From contig NZ_JACJFM010000003.1 in the NCBI RefSeq assembly GCF_014164585.1, positions 162,397-226,396 of the forward strand: DNA of 64,000 nucleotides, read 5' to 3'. A program made the position numbers and the translations under genes. The stretch is from Oceanospirillum sediminis. GTDB lineage: Bacteria > Pseudomonadota > Gammaproteobacteria > Pseudomonadales > Halomonadaceae. Shown in pieces: positions 1 to 10,523 of this stretch (position 1 is its first letter; each line of letters starts with the position of its first letter). The notes below the pieces were generated by a model. The model did not search any database and was not told the DNA's origin. It worked only from the letters and a program-made list of their open reading frames with translations.

Positions 1-774
<774 letters not shown>

Positions 775-1032
775 TTAACCGACGTGCAGTTGTTTGGCGT
801 CTTCCCATTGTGCGGGAGTATAGGTACGAATTTGTACCGCATGTACGTCACCGGAAGCGATCAGATCATTCAGGCCTGAGTAGACATGCTGCTGTTTTTT
901 GACCGGGGTTAAAGAAGCAAACACTTCGCCAATCGCGATGACTTCAAAGTGACGGCCATCATCACCCTGAACGATAAACTCACAATCTGACAATTTTTCT
1001 TCTAAAACTTTTTGCAATTCACTGGCTTGCAT
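775..1032 (-). CDS. ibaG: BolA-family protein IbaG
   Basis: This is an 85-residue BolA-like protein. BolA proteins pair with monothiol glutaredoxins through a shared Fe-S cluster, and IbaG is the paralogue linked to acid response and envelope homeostasis. The class II KH-like fold is recognisable from the helix after the start, the central DGRHFEVIAIGEVF strand region (its His is a candidate cluster ligand) and the LTPVKKQQHVYSGL segment typical of the family. ATG is at 1032 with a GGAGAAAAAG-type leader. It sits between mlaB and murA, as ibaG does in many gammaproteobacteria, which separates it from bolA proper. Confidence 0.92.
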   Translation of the reverse strand: MQASELQKVLEEKLSDCEFIVQGDDGRHFEVIAIGEVFASLTPVKKQQHVYSGLNDLIASGDVHAVQIRTYTPAQWEDAKQLHVG

Positions 1033-1108
1033 CTTTTTCTCCGATTTTAACTCAGCTTGAGGGAAGCGATTCTAGTAAAAATCCGCACAAAAGGCGATTT
1101 TCATTGCA

Positions 1109-1423
1109 TCATGGGTTACTGCTTTTGTAATCCAGTGAGAGTAGTTCCCTCAAACCGGATACATCAATAATATTCTGCAGTATATCGGGCACGCCGGTAT
1201 AGCGAATCTGCTTGTCTGATGCGCGGGCTGTTCTCAGCCAGCACATCATTACGGAAACAGCCGGGCTACCGGAGCGGGATACACCGGAAAAGTCTATCTC
1301 AATGGCTTCCGGGCCTGATTGAATCAGTATTTCCCCCTGACGACGTACCTCTGCGACTGTATTAAAATCCAGTACGCCGGATACCTGTAATCTGTCAGGG
1401 GTGATTGCTTTAACCAGACTCAC
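1109..1423 (-). CDS. mlaB: MlaB, STAS-domain subunit of the Mla ABC transporter
   Basis: MlaB is the small cytoplasmic STAS-domain protein that binds the MlaF ATPase and stabilises the MlaFEDB complex. The 104-residue product has the STAS pattern: an N-terminal strand, IEIDFSGVSRSGSPAVSVM around residues 40-60 with the conserved Ser/Gly turn, and a C-terminal helix. Translation starts with GTG at 1423, which overlaps the mlaC TGA stop as GTGA, so expression is probably coupled. It is the last gene of the mlaFEDCB run. Position and domain both support the call, although STAS proteins are weakly conserved in sequence. Confidence 0.9.
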   Translation of the reverse strand: MSLVKAITPDRLQVSGVLDFNTVAEVRRQGEILIQSGPEAIEIDFSGVSRSGSPAVSVMMCWLRTARASDKQIRYTGVPDILQNIIDVSGLRELLSLDYKSSNP

Positions 1424-2112
1424 TCCTTTACTCCACTGGTTTGTTCGGTTACTGCGTTGGAGGCATCACTGGTCAGCCAGTTGTCGATAACATAGTCAAA
1501 GTTACGACTATGTGCCTGCATGGCGCTATCGAACTGATTGCGGAACGTTACACCAAGGTTGATACCGTTAACGGTGACATTAGTAATACGCCACTGGTCG
1601 TCCTTACCTTTGCGCATCGCATAGATAATAGGATAAACCGTACCATCCACAGAGATTACCTCCATTTCAACGGTATCTCTTTCCGGGTCTCTTGACGGCG
1701 CTTTAGGTTCCAGTACCCGTATCTCTTCCTTAGAGAAAGCCAGTAGTCCCTTCGCATAGGTGCGAATCAGACTGTTCTGGAATACACTCAGAAAGCGCTG
1801 GCGCTGCTCTTTACTGGCGGCACGATAATATTTTCCCATCACACCTGCAGAGAAGCGACGCATATCAACAGCGGGCGAGAGTATCTCCTCAACGCGATTG
1901 TAAAAGCGCTCAGGTTCTTTTTCATGATAATCTCTGGCTTCTTCAATGAACGAAAGTAATTCATTGGCGGTTTCAGTGATAACCTCTTTCGGGGCTTTGT
2001 TACTGGCATGGGCCAGGCCTGCACCCATCATCGCAGTCAGTAGAATAAAAAACAGCGGCCTGGTCAGGGTGGCTACTGATTTGGCGAACGATCTCTGACG
2101 TAATTTGTTCAT
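1420..2112 (-). CDS. mlaC: MlaC, periplasmic phospholipid-binding protein
   Basis: MlaC shuttles phospholipids in the periplasm between the outer-membrane MlaA complex and the inner-membrane MlaFEDB transporter. The 230-residue precursor has a signal peptide: basic start MNKLRQRS, a hydrophobic core near residues 18-30 and an AHA-type cleavage site near residue 36. The mature part carries the MlaC/Ttg2D pattern, with PAVDMRRFSAGVMGKYYRAA and GITGVTFRNQF-like lipid-pocket segments towards the C-terminus. A 92-bp gap separates it from mlaD; its stop overlaps the mlaB start. ATG at 2112 is the only start that keeps the full signal sequence. Confidence 0.95.
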   Translation of the reverse strand: MNKLRQRSFAKSVATLTRPLFFILLTAMMGAGLAHASNKAPKEVITETANELLSFIEEARDYHEKEPERFYNRVEEILSPAVDMRRFSAGVMGKYYRAASKEQRQRFLSVFQNSLIRTYAKGLLAFSKEEIRVLEPKAPSRDPERDTVEMEVISVDGTVYPIIYAMRKGKDDQWRITNVTVNGINLGVTFRNQFDSAMQAHSRNFDYVIDNWLTSDASNAVTEQTSGVKE

Positions 2113-2204
2113 ACATAACCCTTCTATGATGAGTGCTTCAGTGCTTTTTCGGATACTGAAGTCATGACCATGAATCCCACGTTATATAACGGATGTGGTA
2201 CAGA

Positions 2205-2669
2205 TTACTCTTTGCCCATACTGGACAGGAACTTGCCAATCAGGTCTTCCAGTACCAGGGCAGGCTGAGTATCTCGAATCTGTCCGCCATCCTGAATCAT
2301 CTCTTCTTCAGCACCAACAATCAGTCCGATATAGTTTTCACCCAGAAGGCCCGATGTCAGAATCATTGCTGATGTATCTTCCGACAGCTTATTTTTCATA
2401 CTGTTGTCTATTTTCAGTGTGACCCTGGCATCATACCACTGAGGATCAATCTGAATGGAATCAACCCTGCCAATAGTAACGCCAGCCATGGTAACTTTTG
2501 CCCGGGGCTTAAGCCCTCCGACATTATTAAAGTGTGCGTAAACAGTATACGTACTTTTATCATCTGAACGGTAATCCAGGCCACTGACTTTCATGGCCAG
2601 TACAATAAAGGCCAGTCCTGCGGCTACAACAAAAGCGCCCACACTGACTTCAATCCAGCGGGTAGTCAT
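2205..2669 (-). CDS. mlaD: MlaD, MCE-domain subunit of the Mla transporter
   Basis: MlaD is a membrane-anchored MCE protein; its hexameric ring forms the lipid channel of MlaFEDB. I place the start at ATG 2669 (MTTRWIEVSVGAF), one base after the mlaE stop and 8 nt after GGGGA, rather than at an upstream in-frame TTG. One N-terminal membrane helix (about residues 7-27) precedes a single MCE domain with FNNVGGLKPRAKVTMAGVTI and the conserved TSGLLGENYIGL. The product is 154 residues, shorter than E. coli MlaD (183), because the low-complexity tail is missing; MVLEDLIGKFL-like ring-lining helix residues are kept. Confidence 0.95.
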   Translation of the reverse strand: MTTRWIEVSVGAFVVAAGLAFIVLAMKVSGLDYRSDDKSTYTVYAHFNNVGGLKPRAKVTMAGVTIGRVDSIQIDPQWYDARVTLKIDNSMKNKLSEDTSAMILTSGLLGENYIGLIVGAEEEMIQDGGQIRDTQPALVLEDLIGKFLSSMGKE

Positions 2670-2670
2670 A

Positions 2671-3453
2671 TCAGAAATCCCCAAACATCAAGGCAGTCAA
2701 AACAAAATCCAGCCCCAGCACAGCCAGAGAGCCATATACTACAGTTTTAGTGGTTGCACGGCTGATCCCTTCTGATGTCGGAATCAGATCATATCCCTGG
2801 AAGACAGCAATCCAGGTTACGACAATAGCAAACACAATACTTTTTATGATGCCGTTTAAGACATCATGTCCGAAGGTAACAGAGGCCTGCATATTGCCCC
2901 AGTAGGAACCATCAAAAACGCCTAGCCATTCCACACCCACCAGCATGCCACCCCATATGCCAATTACGCTGAATATAATGCAGAGCAGAGGTAGGGCGAT
3001 AATACCGGCATACAGACGAGGAGCGATAACACGCTTAACCGGATCAACGCCAATCATTTCCATACTGGCAAGTTGTTCTGTTGCCTTCATCAGGCCTATT
3101 TCTGCTGTCAGGGCTGAACCCGCCCGTCCGGCAAACAGCAAGGCTGCAACGACCGGGCTGAGTTCTCTGAGCAGCGTCAGAGCAACCATCTGTCCCAGAG
3201 CATCTTCTGCCCCGAAGTCTACCAGTATTGAATAGCCCTGTAGGCCCAGTACCATACCAATAAACAGGCCGGATACACTTATAATAGCTATTGATAAGAC
3301 ACCGGTAACATAGATCTGTTTAATCAGCAGATGGAAGTTTTTCAGCACATACCTTACGCCCAGCAGAGCGGCGATTAACAGCTGAGCTGATCTGCCAAGG
3401 CCTGCCAGTATATCCAGCACGCGCTTCCCCGTTGTCTGCAGAAATGAGATCAT
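2671..3453 (-). CDS. mlaE: MlaE, permease subunit of the Mla transporter
   Basis: MlaE is the inner-membrane permease (MlaE/YrbE family) of the phospholipid ABC transporter. At 260 residues it has normal length, with about five to six hydrophobic helices. The family core [20 protein letters not shown] followed by [20 protein letters not shown] is intact. The start ATG at 3453 overlaps the mlaF TGA as ATGA, and mlaD begins one base after its stop, so MlaF, MlaE and MlaD are translationally linked in the complex's stoichiometric core. Confidence 0.96.
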   Translation of the reverse strand: MISFLQTTGKRVLDILAGLGRSAQLLIAALLGVRYVLKNFHLLIKQIYVTGVLSIAIISVSGLFIGMVLGLQGYSILVDFGAEDALGQMVALTLLRELSPVVAALLFAGRAGSALTAEIGLMKATEQLASMEMIGVDPVKRVIAPRLYAGIIALPLLCIIFSVIGIWGGMLVGVEWLGVFDGSYWGNMQASVTFGHDVLNGIIKSIVFAIVVTWIAVFQGYDLIPTSEGISRATTKTVVYGSLAVLGLDFVLTALMFGDF

Positions 3454-4259
3454 GATTCTGCCCCCATCATATCACTGGCAAAGTCATTCGCTGGATAGCG
3501 GAAAGGGACCGGGCCATCAGGTAAACCTCGGATAAACTGACGAACTTCTGGCAGCTCACTCTGACGGATGTCATCAGGACTGCCTTCGATCAGCACCTTG
3601 CCGTCGGAAAGAACGCAGATATGGTCAGCAATACTCATGCTCTCATCAATATCGTGAGATACCAGCACTGTGGTCATATTCAGTGCATCGTGCAGCTGAC
3701 GGATCAGTGTTACCAGAACCCCCAGGGTAATAGGATCCTGTCCGACAAAAGGTTCGTCATACATCATTAACTCAGGGTCCAGTGCAATCGCTCTGGCCAG
3801 AGCAACTCTGCGACTCATTCCGCCAGACAGTTCTGAGGGCATCAGGTCCCGCGCGCCTCGCAGACCAACAGACTCCAGTTTGATCAGTACCAGATCTCTG
3901 ATCATATCTTCCGGAAGGTCAGTGTGTACCCTGATAGGGAACGCAACATTTTCAAAGACGCTCAGTTCAGTAAACAGCGCTCCACTCTGGAAGAGCATGC
4001 CCATTCTTTTGCGTAGGGCAAACAGCTCGGAGCGACTGATATCGGGTACGGAACGACCATCAACAATCACTTCGCCCTGATCAGGACGAAGCTGACCACC
4101 AATAAGGCGAAGCAGTGTCGTTTTACCTGTACCACTAGGGCCCATAATGGCTGTGATTTTTCCTTTAGGAATATGAAGACTTAACCCTGAAAAGATCCTT
4201 CTCTGGTCTCGTCTGAAAGTCATATCCGTGATTTCAACCAGACTATCTGAGTCGGACAT
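3450..4259 (-). CDS. mlaF: MlaF, ATPase subunit of the Mla transporter
   Basis: MlaF is the ATP-binding subunit that powers phospholipid movement by MlaFEDB. The 269-residue product has Walker [10 protein letters not shown], a Q-loop in [10 protein letters not shown], the signature [15 protein letters not shown], Walker [10 protein letters not shown] followed by VGQDP, and H-loop SHD. The C-terminal extension after the ABC domain fits MlaF proteins, in which it contacts the neighbouring subunit and MlaB. It is the first gene of the minus-strand mla run; the 268-bp region to divergent yrbG (4260-4527) should carry both promoters, but I could not assign boxes with confidence. Confidence 0.96.
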   Translation of the reverse strand: MSDSDSLVEITDMTFRRDQRRIFSGLSLHIPKGKITAIMGPSGTGKTTLLRLIGGQLRPDQGEVIVDGRSVPDISRSELFALRKRMGMLFQSGALFTELSVFENVAFPIRVHTDLPEDMIRDLVLIKLESVGLRGARDLMPSELSGGMSRRVALARAIALDPELMMYDEPFVGQDPITLGVLVTLIRQLHDALNMTTVLVSHDIDESMSIADHICVLSDGKVLIEGSPDDIRQSELPEVRQFIRGLPDGPVPFRYPANDFASDMMGAES

Positions 4260-4527
4260 AAGTCGGGTAAACCTTTATATAGGACGAAATAATCAGAAAT
4301 AACAAAAAACAACGTAAAATAACCGCGTCACTTTACCCTGGATAAAGGCAAAATGCAGCCAGACATATTAATCGGGGCAATGCCGCTGTATTTAAAGTGA
4401 CGATCCGTCATTTTTATGGCGATGACATATTTATGCAACCTTTAGCGATAATTCTGATCTCATACTTGCATTCCTGTCGGGATGCTTCTTTAATTGCCAG
4501 CCAACTTAACTCAGATATCGGAAAGTT

Positions 4528-5475
4528 ATGATCCTGTACTCTGCATTAGCGCTTATCTTTGGTCTGGGCCTTCTGGTCTGGAGTGCTGACCGTTTCATTG
4601 ACGGAGCTGCTGCAACAGCCCGTAATATGGGGATGTCCCCTCTGCTGATTGGTATGACTATTATTTCAATCGGTACATCAGCACCAGAAATTCTGGTGTC
4701 GGCTATTGCCTCAATGGAGGGCAATCCAGGGCTTGCTATAGGTAATGCTCTGGGATCGAATATTGCGAATATAGGCCTGGTGTTAGGGATAACAGCTCTT
4801 ATTGCCCCTTTGCCGATCAATATGAAATTAATGAAAAAAGAGATTCCTCTGCTGCTGGGGGTTACTCTGATTGCCGGAGCGGTATTACTGGATGGCAATT
4901 TGTCTTTAATGGATGCCTTTATTCTCGTGACTTGTCTGGTGCTGAGTCTGCTCTGGATGTTTAAGGGTGATGGAGAGGGTGAATTCGATCATCCGGAAGA
5001 TATTCCGGAAATGAACGGCAAGAAAGCCTGGTTCTGGCTGGTGATAGGGCTGGTGCTCCTGGTGGCCAGTTCACGTATCCTGGTCTGGGGAGCTGTCAAC
5101 ATTGCTCAGCATTTTGGTGTCAGTGATCTGGTTATTGGACTGACCATCGTTGCGATTGGTACCAGTTTGCCTGAACTGGCTGCCAGTGTCGCCAGTGCCT
5201 TGAAAAATCATCATGAAATAGCCCTGGGTAATGTAGTCGGGTCCAACATTTTCAATTTACTTGCGGTATTGCCTGTACCTGGCTTTTTCGCAGCAACAGC
5301 CGTTGAGGGTGAGGTAATGAGCCGTGACTTTCCTGTGATGGCTGGTTTGACCTTCCTACTGGCTGCCTTGATTATTCTGATGCGTAAGAAAGGACGTATA
5401 AGTCGGGGTGAAGGTGGCCTGTTAACGGCTATTTATGCGGGTTATCTGTACGTTATCTATCTGGCTGCAGTGTAA
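4528..5475 (+). CDS. yrbG: CaCA-family calcium/sodium antiporter
   Basis: This is a 315-residue inner-membrane cation/calcium exchanger with about ten membrane helices. It shows the two inverted alpha repeats of the CaCA family: IGTSAPEILVSAIASMEGN plus GNALGSNIANIGLVLG in the first half, and AIGTSLPELAASVASALKN plus GNVVGSNIFNLLAVL in the second. The acidic and Asn residues in these repeats line the ion path. The ion in vivo is inferred from the family. It is the first gene of the kdsD-kdsC-lptCAB run, divergent from mlaF, as in E. coli (yrbG-kdsD-kdsC). Confidence 0.94.
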   Translation: MILYSALALIFGLGLLVWSADRFIDGAAATARNMGMSPLLIGMTIISIGTSAPEILVSAIASMEGNPGLAIGNALGSNIANIGLVLGITALIAPLPINMKLMKKEIPLLLGVTLIAGAVLLDGNLSLMDAFILVTCLVLSLLWMFKGDGEGEFDHPEDIPEMNGKKAWFWLVIGLVLLVASSRILVWGAVNIAQHFGVSDLVIGLTIVAIGTSLPELAASVASALKNHHEIALGNVVGSNIFNLLAVLPVPGFFAATAVEGEVMSRDFPVMAGLTFLLAALIILMRKKGRISRGEGGLLTAIYAGYLYVIYLAAV

Positions 5476-5485
5476 AGGCGACGTT

Positions 5486-6448
5486 ATGCATCCTTATCTT
5501 AAATCTGCATGCCGAACCATTGAGATGGAAGCGGATGCTGTAAGGCAGCAGAGCGAAACCCTGGACGAAGCTTTTATCCTTGCCTGTGACCTGATCCTGA
5601 ATTGCCAGGGACGTGTTGTCGTCACCGGAATGGGTAAATCAGGTCATATTGGCAATAAAATTGCCGCAACTCTGGCCTCTACAGGAACGCCTGCTTTTTT
5701 TGTTCATCCAGGAGAAGCCAGTCATGGTGATCTTGGGATGATCACCCGAGGGGATGTCGTGATCGCACTATCGAACTCCGGTGAGACATCAGAGGTGACG
5801 ACTTTGTTACCTCTGTTGAAGAGGCTGGCTGTTCCTCTGATCAGTATGACTGGCAATGCAGATTCAACACTGGCCAGTTTTTCTGACGCCCACCTGCTGA
5901 TTCGTGTACATCAGGAAGCTTGCCCTCTGGATCTGGCTCCTACCTCAAGTACTACGGCTACTCTGGTGGTTGGTGATGCTCTGGCTATAGCCTTGCTTGA
6001 AGCCAGAGGTTTCAGCGCAGAGGACTTTGCCTTTTCTCATCCGGGAGGCAGCCTGGGGCGACGTTTGTTATTGAAAGTCAATGATCTTATGCATACCGGT
6101 GAGCGTATGCCTCTGGTTGATAGCGGCACCGCTTTGCAGGCTGCATTACTGGAGATTTCTCGCAAAGGTCTGGGTATGACAGCGATCATTGATCCTCAGG
6201 GTAAGCTAACAGGTGTCTATACGGATGGTGATCTGAGGCGTACACTGGATCAGGGGCTGGATATTCGCAGTGTTATTGTGAATGATGTGATGACTCCGGA
6301 TCCTGTGACTGTAATGCCGGAACAGCTGGCCGCAGAGGCTGTAGATATAATGCAACAGAAAAAGATTACATCCCTGCTGGTTGTCGAGCAGGACAAGCCC
6401 GTTGGGGTGCTGCATATGCATGACCTGCTGCGAGCGGGTGTGATCTGA
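5486..6448 (+). CDS. kdsD: Arabinose-5-phosphate isomerase
   Basis: KdsD converts ribulose-5-phosphate to arabinose-5-phosphate, the first step of the Kdo pathway for lipopolysaccharide. I use ATG 5486 (MHPYLKSACRT), 10 bp after yrbG and preceded by AAGGCG, because a longer reading frame from 5435 overlaps yrbG and has no family support. The 320-residue product has an N-terminal SIS domain with VVVTGMGKSGHIGNKIAATL and ALSNSGETSEV, followed by two CBS domains (about residues 205-320), the standard architecture. kdsC follows 11 bp later. Confidence 0.96.
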   Translation: MHPYLKSACRTIEMEADAVRQQSETLDEAFILACDLILNCQGRVVVTGMGKSGHIGNKIAATLASTGTPAFFVHPGEASHGDLGMITRGDVVIALSNSGETSEVTTLLPLLKRLAVPLISMTGNADSTLASFSDAHLLIRVHQEACPLDLAPTSSTTATLVVGDALAIALLEARGFSAEDFAFSHPGGSLGRRLLLKVNDLMHTGERMPLVDSGTALQAALLEISRKGLGMTAIIDPQGKLTGVYTDGDLRRTLDQGLDIRSVIVNDVMTPDPVTVMPEQLAAEAVDIMQQKKITSLLVVEQDKPVGVLHMHDLLRAGVI

Positions 6449-6459
6449 CAGAGATTTTT

Positions 6460-6999
6460 ATGACCGTGAATGATTCTGTATTAAACAAAGCCCGTAAAAT
6501 TCGTTTGCTTGTGCTGGATGTTGATGGCGTACTCACTGATGGCACTCTGTACTTTCATGCTGATGGCAGTGAAACAAAAGCTTTCAATAGTCTGGATGGT
6601 CATGGCATTAAAATGCTGCAGTCCAGCGGCGTTGAAGTGGCGATTATCACTGGGCGTCGTTCTCCTATGGTATCGCAGCGAGCTAAAGCGCTGGGGATCA
6701 GCACTGTATATCAGGGGCGGGAAGATAAACTGGTTGCATTGAAAGAGGTTCAGCAGGAAAAAACGTTGCAGTGGGAGCAGATTGCCTACTGTGGTGATGA
6801 TCTGCCTGATCTTGCTGCTATCAGGATGTCTGGCCTGGGGGTTACTGTGCCTGACGCGCCTGAATACATGCAGCAGCATTCTGATTATGTCTGTTCAAAA
6901 TCAGGTGGGCACGGAGCCGTACGTGAACTGTGTGATCTGATTATGCAGACACAGGGTACTTTGCAGGATGCGATTGATCATTATCTGCTGGGCGGTTAA
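6460..6999 (+). CDS. kdsC: 3-deoxy-D-manno-octulosonate 8-phosphate phosphatase
   Basis: KdsC removes the phosphate from Kdo-8-phosphate. The 179-residue HAD type C0 protein has motif I LLVLDVDGVLTDG (nucleophile and acid Asp), motif II IITGR, the conserved Lys of motif III in the DKLVAL region, and motif IV YCGDDLPDLA. KdsC is a tetramer in known members. It lies directly between kdsD and lptC, 11 bp and 2 bp away, so Kdo synthesis and the Lpt machinery are in one operon. Confidence 0.96.
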   Translation: MTVNDSVLNKARKIRLLVLDVDGVLTDGTLYFHADGSETKAFNSLDGHGIKMLQSSGVEVAIITGRRSPMVSQRAKALGISTVYQGREDKLVALKEVQQEKTLQWEQIAYCGDDLPDLAAIRMSGLGVTVPDAPEYMQQHSDYVCSKSGGHGAVRELCDLIMQTQGTLQDAIDHYLLGG

Positions 7000-7001
7000 T
7001 C

Positions 7002-7601
7002 ATGCTGTTTGGCAGGCGATTGAAAAAACGCTTTATTGGTATTCTGGGACTGGCTGTACTGGGTTTGGTTGTTCATTTTCTCGACAGTCAGCGGCCACGT
7101 AGTAGTAACCTTTTTGATGGTGTCGATGAACGCCCGTCGGAACCGGATTATTTTGCCGTAAACAGCCAGTATCGAAGTTATAATCGTGACGGTCAGCTGG
7201 AACATTCAATCAGAGCTGACCGTCTGTTGCATTTCCCTGATAGTCGTCAGACCCGTCTGGAACAACCTGAGCTGAGTACATATGGCGTGGAGGGGCAGGC
7301 GTTATGGAATGCCAGAAGTGATAAGGGTGTCGTTGAAGGTGACGGCAATCATTTTCAATTAAATCAAAATGTTATAGTCTGGAAAGGCACAAGTCGTCAG
7401 CCAGAGGATAAGACTCTGACGCCTGTACGCCTGACAACCGATCTGTTAAACATTGATCTGGAAAAAGAGCAGGCCTATACCGATAAGGCGGTGTTATTAG
7501 AAGCTGAGCAGGGCGATATGCAGGGAAAGGGATTACAGGCCAACCTGAAAAATAGCCAGATCTATTTGCTTGAGGATGTCAGGGGACTCTATGTTCAATA
7601 A
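7002..7601 (+). CDS. lptC: LptC, LPS export bitopic membrane protein
   Basis: LptC is the single-span inner-membrane protein that hands LPS from LptB2FG to periplasmic LptA. The 199-residue product has a basic N-terminus, one hydrophobic helix (about residues 9-27, FIGILGLAVLGLVVHFL) and a periplasmic beta-jellyroll domain with the family pattern YNRDGQLEHSIRADRLLHFP. ATG 7002 is 2 bp after kdsC, and its 3' end overlaps lptA by 11 bp. Sequence conservation in LptC is low, so the operon position carries part of the weight. Confidence 0.93.
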   Translation: MLFGRRLKKRFIGILGLAVLGLVVHFLDSQRPRSSNLFDGVDERPSEPDYFAVNSQYRSYNRDGQLEHSIRADRLLHFPDSRQTRLEQPELSTYGVEGQALWNARSDKGVVEGDGNHFQLNQNVIVWKGTSRQPEDKTLTPVRLTTDLLNIDLEKEQAYTDKAVLLEAEQGDMQGKGLQANLKNSQIYLLEDVRGLYVQ

Positions 7602-8157
7602 ATTTAACCCGCTTTTTCGACAGATCAGCTCGTTAATGATCGCTGCTATGCTGATATTTCATGGGCCCTTATATGCTCTGGACAGTGATAGTGCGCAACC
7701 AATCAATATCCAGGCGAATCAGGCCGAGTTTAACCCTGAAACAGGTATAGCAACCTATACGGGTGATGTGAAGTTGAATCAGGGTAGCCTGAAAGTCAAA
7801 GCGCATACTGTGACCATTTATCAGGATAATAACGGTGAGATCAGTAAGGTGGTAGCGATAGGTAAAGGCGAACGTGTGCATATGCAGCAGAAGCCAGAGC
7901 CAGACAGCCCTGAAGTACATGCTTTTGCTATGTATGCTGAATATCTGTCGGTTGAGCAGGAGGTACTGCTGAAAGATAATGCTGAGCTGGAAAATGGCAA
8001 AGATCGTTTTACCGGTGACCGTATCCGCTATAACCTTCAGACACGTAATATCAGTGCCTGGGGTGATAAAAACAGTGGTTCGCAGAGTCAGTCATCAGTG
8101 CCTGGCCAGGTAAAAATTATTCTGTATCCGAAAAATAATCAGAGCTCTGCCCAATGA
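7591..8157 (+). CDS. lptA: LptA, periplasmic LPS transport protein
   Basis: LptA forms the periplasmic bridge of stacked beta-jellyrolls that carries LPS to LptDE. I place the start at ATG 7591 with AGGGG 5 nt upstream; an in-frame TTG at 7570 is less likely. The product is 188 residues. A signal peptide ([17 protein letters not shown], cleavage near residue 31) precedes [20 protein letters not shown] and [16 protein letters not shown], typical of the OstA/LptA fold. It overlaps lptC upstream and lptB downstream (ATGA). Confidence 0.95.
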   Translation: MFNKFNPLFRQISSLMIAAMLIFHGPLYALDSDSAQPINIQANQAEFNPETGIATYTGDVKLNQGSLKVKAHTVTIYQDNNGEISKVVAIGKGERVHMQQKPEPDSPEVHAFAMYAEYLSVEQEVLLKDNAELENGKDRFTGDRIRYNLQTRNISAWGDKNSGSQSQSSVPGQVKIILYPKNNQSSAQ

Positions 8158-8879
8158 AGACCCTGAGTGCCAGGCATCTGGCAAAAAGTTATAAGAAACG
8201 TCAGGTTGTAAAAGATATCAGTCTGGAGGTATGTCAGGGGCAGGTTGTCGGATTGCTGGGTCCAAACGGGGCCGGGAAAACCACATCTTTTTATATGATC
8301 GTCGGATTGGTACGCTCTGATGAAGGTCAGGTCAGTATTGATGATGAAGATATTACACCTTTGCCGATGCACGGTCGTGCTCGCAAAGGGGTCGGTTATC
8401 TGCCTCAGGAAGCGTCTATTTTTCGTAAATTATCTGTAGAAGATAATATTCTGGGTATTCTCCAGACTCGTAAAGATATGACAAAAGAACAACAGGGGCA
8501 GCACCTGGAGAAGTTACTGAATGAGTTCAGTATCACTCATATTCGTAAAAGTCTGGGTATGAGTTTGTCTGGTGGAGAACGTCGCAGGGTAGAAATTGCG
8601 CGGGCTCTGGCAACAGAGCCTGCTTTTGTCCTGTTGGATGAACCCTTTGCAGGAGTCGATCCGATTTCAGTCAATGAAATTAAATCGATTATCCGACAAC
8701 TTAAGGCCCGGAATATTGGTGTTCTGATTACAGATCATAATGTTCGGGAAACGCTGGATATCTGCGAGAAAGCCTATATCGTAAGTGAAGGGCATATTAT
8801 TGCAGAAGGTGATGCATCCGATATTATGGATAACCAGCAGGTCAGGGATGTCTATCTGGGCCAGGAATTCACGTTATAA
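8154..8879 (+). CDS. lptB: LptB, ATPase of the LPS exporter
   Basis: LptB is the nucleotide-binding subunit of LptB2FG, which extracts LPS from the inner membrane. At 241 residues it has Walker [11 protein letters not shown]-loop [12 protein letters not shown], signature [15 protein letters not shown], Walker [14 protein letters not shown] and the H-loop [12 protein letters not shown], all family-typical. ATG overlaps the lptA stop as ATGA. rpoN follows 27 bp later, the conserved gammaproteobacterial order. Confidence 0.97.
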   Translation: MKTLSARHLAKSYKKRQVVKDISLEVCQGQVVGLLGPNGAGKTTSFYMIVGLVRSDEGQVSIDDEDITPLPMHGRARKGVGYLPQEASIFRKLSVEDNILGILQTRKDMTKEQQGQHLEKLLNEFSITHIRKSLGMSLSGGERRRVEIARALATEPAFVLLDEPFAGVDPISVNEIKSIIRQLKARNIGVLITDHNVRETLDICEKAYIVSEGHIIAEGDASDIMDNQQVRDVYLGQEFTL

Positions 8880-8906
8880 CAATCATTCGGGAATAAGCCG
8901 TAACCT

Positions 8907-10439
8907 ATGAAACCGGCATTACAGCTGAAAATCGGTCAGAATCTGACCATGACGCCACAGTTGCAACAAGCCATTCGCCTGTTGCAGCTTTCAACTCTGG
9001 ATCTGCAGCAGGAGATTCAGGAGGCGCTTGAATCTAATCCTATGCTTGAGCTGGAGGATGAGTTTAATGCTTCCTCAGAAGCTTCTGCAGATGCAGAGAA
9101 CAATAACAATGAGGCGAAAGAAGCTGAAACGGTGACTGCTTCTGAAAATGAGTCTGCTGATTCTGACGAGTCGTTTTCAACGGCGGCAGAAGACAACTGG
9201 CAGGATTCTATCCCGGAGGATTTGCCTGTTGACAGTGCCTGGGATGAGGTTTATCAGGAAAGTTTATATACTTCTTCGGGCAGTGGTTCTGATGATGAAA
9301 ATAACTACCTGGAGCAGAGAGGCACTGTAACAGAAACGCTGCAGGACCATCTCTCCTGGCAGCTGAACTTGTCTGGTTTGTCACAACAGGATCGTATTAT
9401 TGCTGAGTCTTTAATTGACAGCATTGATAATGATGGTTATCTGACTTCATCTCCGGAAGACATTCTGGAAGGTCTCAAGGATGAAGAGTTTTTCCAGAAC
9501 AGCGCTTTTGAATTGGAAATTGAAGATGTTGATGCTGTGCTTGGCTATGTTCAGCACCTTGACCCGATAGGATGTGGCGCACGCAATCTTCAGGATTGTC
9601 TGCTGATCCAGCTGGAACTGATTGAAACAACTCCATTTCTGCTGGAAAAAACCCGTAAACTGATTACCTACTTCCTAGATATGCTGGGTAGTCGTGATTT
9701 TGCTCAGTTAATGCGTAAGCTTCGTGTTAAAGAGCCTGAGTTGCAGGAAATCATTGAGCTGATTCGCAGCCTGAATCCAAAACCCGGATCAACTATTTCA
9801 ACCGAACACGCTGAGTATGTTACACCTGATTTGTTCGTTAGCCGGGAACAGGATCACTGGAAAGTGGAACTGAATCCTGAAATTGCTCCGAAAATTCGTA
9901 TTCACGATGCTTATTCTGGTCTGATTAAACGGGCTGATAACAGCCGTGATAACACCTTTATGAAAAACCAACTGCAGGAAGCACGCTGGTTTCTGAAAAG
10001 TCTGCATAGCCGCAATGAAACCCTGCTGAAAGTAGGTATTGAGATTGTGAGACGCCAGCAGGCGTTTCTGGAGCTGGGTGAGGAAGGTATGAAGCCTATG
10101 GTTCTGCACGATATTGCAGAAGCCATTGAAATGCATGAATCAACGATATCCAGGGTCACTACACAGAAATATATTCATACTCCCCGTGGTATTTTTGAGC
10201 TGAAGTACTTTTTCTCCAGTCATGTAGGGACAACGTCCGGAGGCGAAGCGTCATCTACCGCGATTCGGGCTATGATTAAGAAGATGATCGCAGAAGAGCC
10301 TCCAAGAAAGCCTCTGAGCGATAGTAAGTTGGCAAATATGCTGGCAGAGCAGGGTATTAAGGTTGCAAGACGGACCGTTGCCAAGTACCGTGAAGCAATG
10401 AATATTCCGCCATCAAATGAACGTAAGAAGCTGATTTAA
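8907..10439 (+). CDS. rpoN: RNA polymerase sigma-54 factor
   Basis: RpoN directs RNA polymerase to -24/-12 promoters that need AAA+ activators. The 510-residue product has Gln-rich region I at the N-terminus (LKIGQNLTMTPQLQQAIRLL), an acidic region II (about residues 50-130, rich in Glu/Asp/Ser), the core-binding domain, and the C-terminal RpoN box ARRTVAKYRE, which reads the -24 element. The HTH part VLHDIAEAIEMHESTISRVT is intact. Downstream hpf, ptsN, rapZ and ptsO are its usual partners. Confidence 0.98.
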   Translation: MKPALQLKIGQNLTMTPQLQQAIRLLQLSTLDLQQEIQEALESNPMLELEDEFNASSEASADAENNNNEAKEAETVTASENESADSDESFSTAAEDNWQDSIPEDLPVDSAWDEVYQESLYTSSGSGSDDENNYLEQRGTVTETLQDHLSWQLNLSGLSQQDRIIAESLIDSIDNDGYLTSSPEDILEGLKDEEFFQNSAFELEIEDVDAVLGYVQHLDPIGCGARNLQDCLLIQLELIETTPFLLEKTRKLITYFLDMLGSRDFAQLMRKLRVKEPELQEIIELIRSLNPKPGSTISTEHAEYVTPDLFVSREQDHWKVELNPEIAPKIRIHDAYSGLIKRADNSRDNTFMKNQLQEARWFLKSLHSRNETLLKVGIEIVRRQQAFLELGEEGMKPMVLHDIAEAIEMHESTISRVTTQKYIHTPRGIFELKYFFSSHVGTTSGGEASSTAIRAMIKKMIAEEPPRKPLSDSKLANMLAEQGIKVARRTVAKYREAMNIPPSNERKKLI

Positions 10440-10523
10440 AATCCATTTACAAAAAAAAGGTTTGCAAACACAGGAAAAACGATACAATCGAATTGCAGAC
10501 CACGAACAAGTAAGGAGCTCGTT

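Noticed and set aside
2178-2193. Palindrome CGTTATATAACG between mlaC and mlaD
   Set aside because: Short and AT-rich; no known regulator site, and expected by chance in a window this size.
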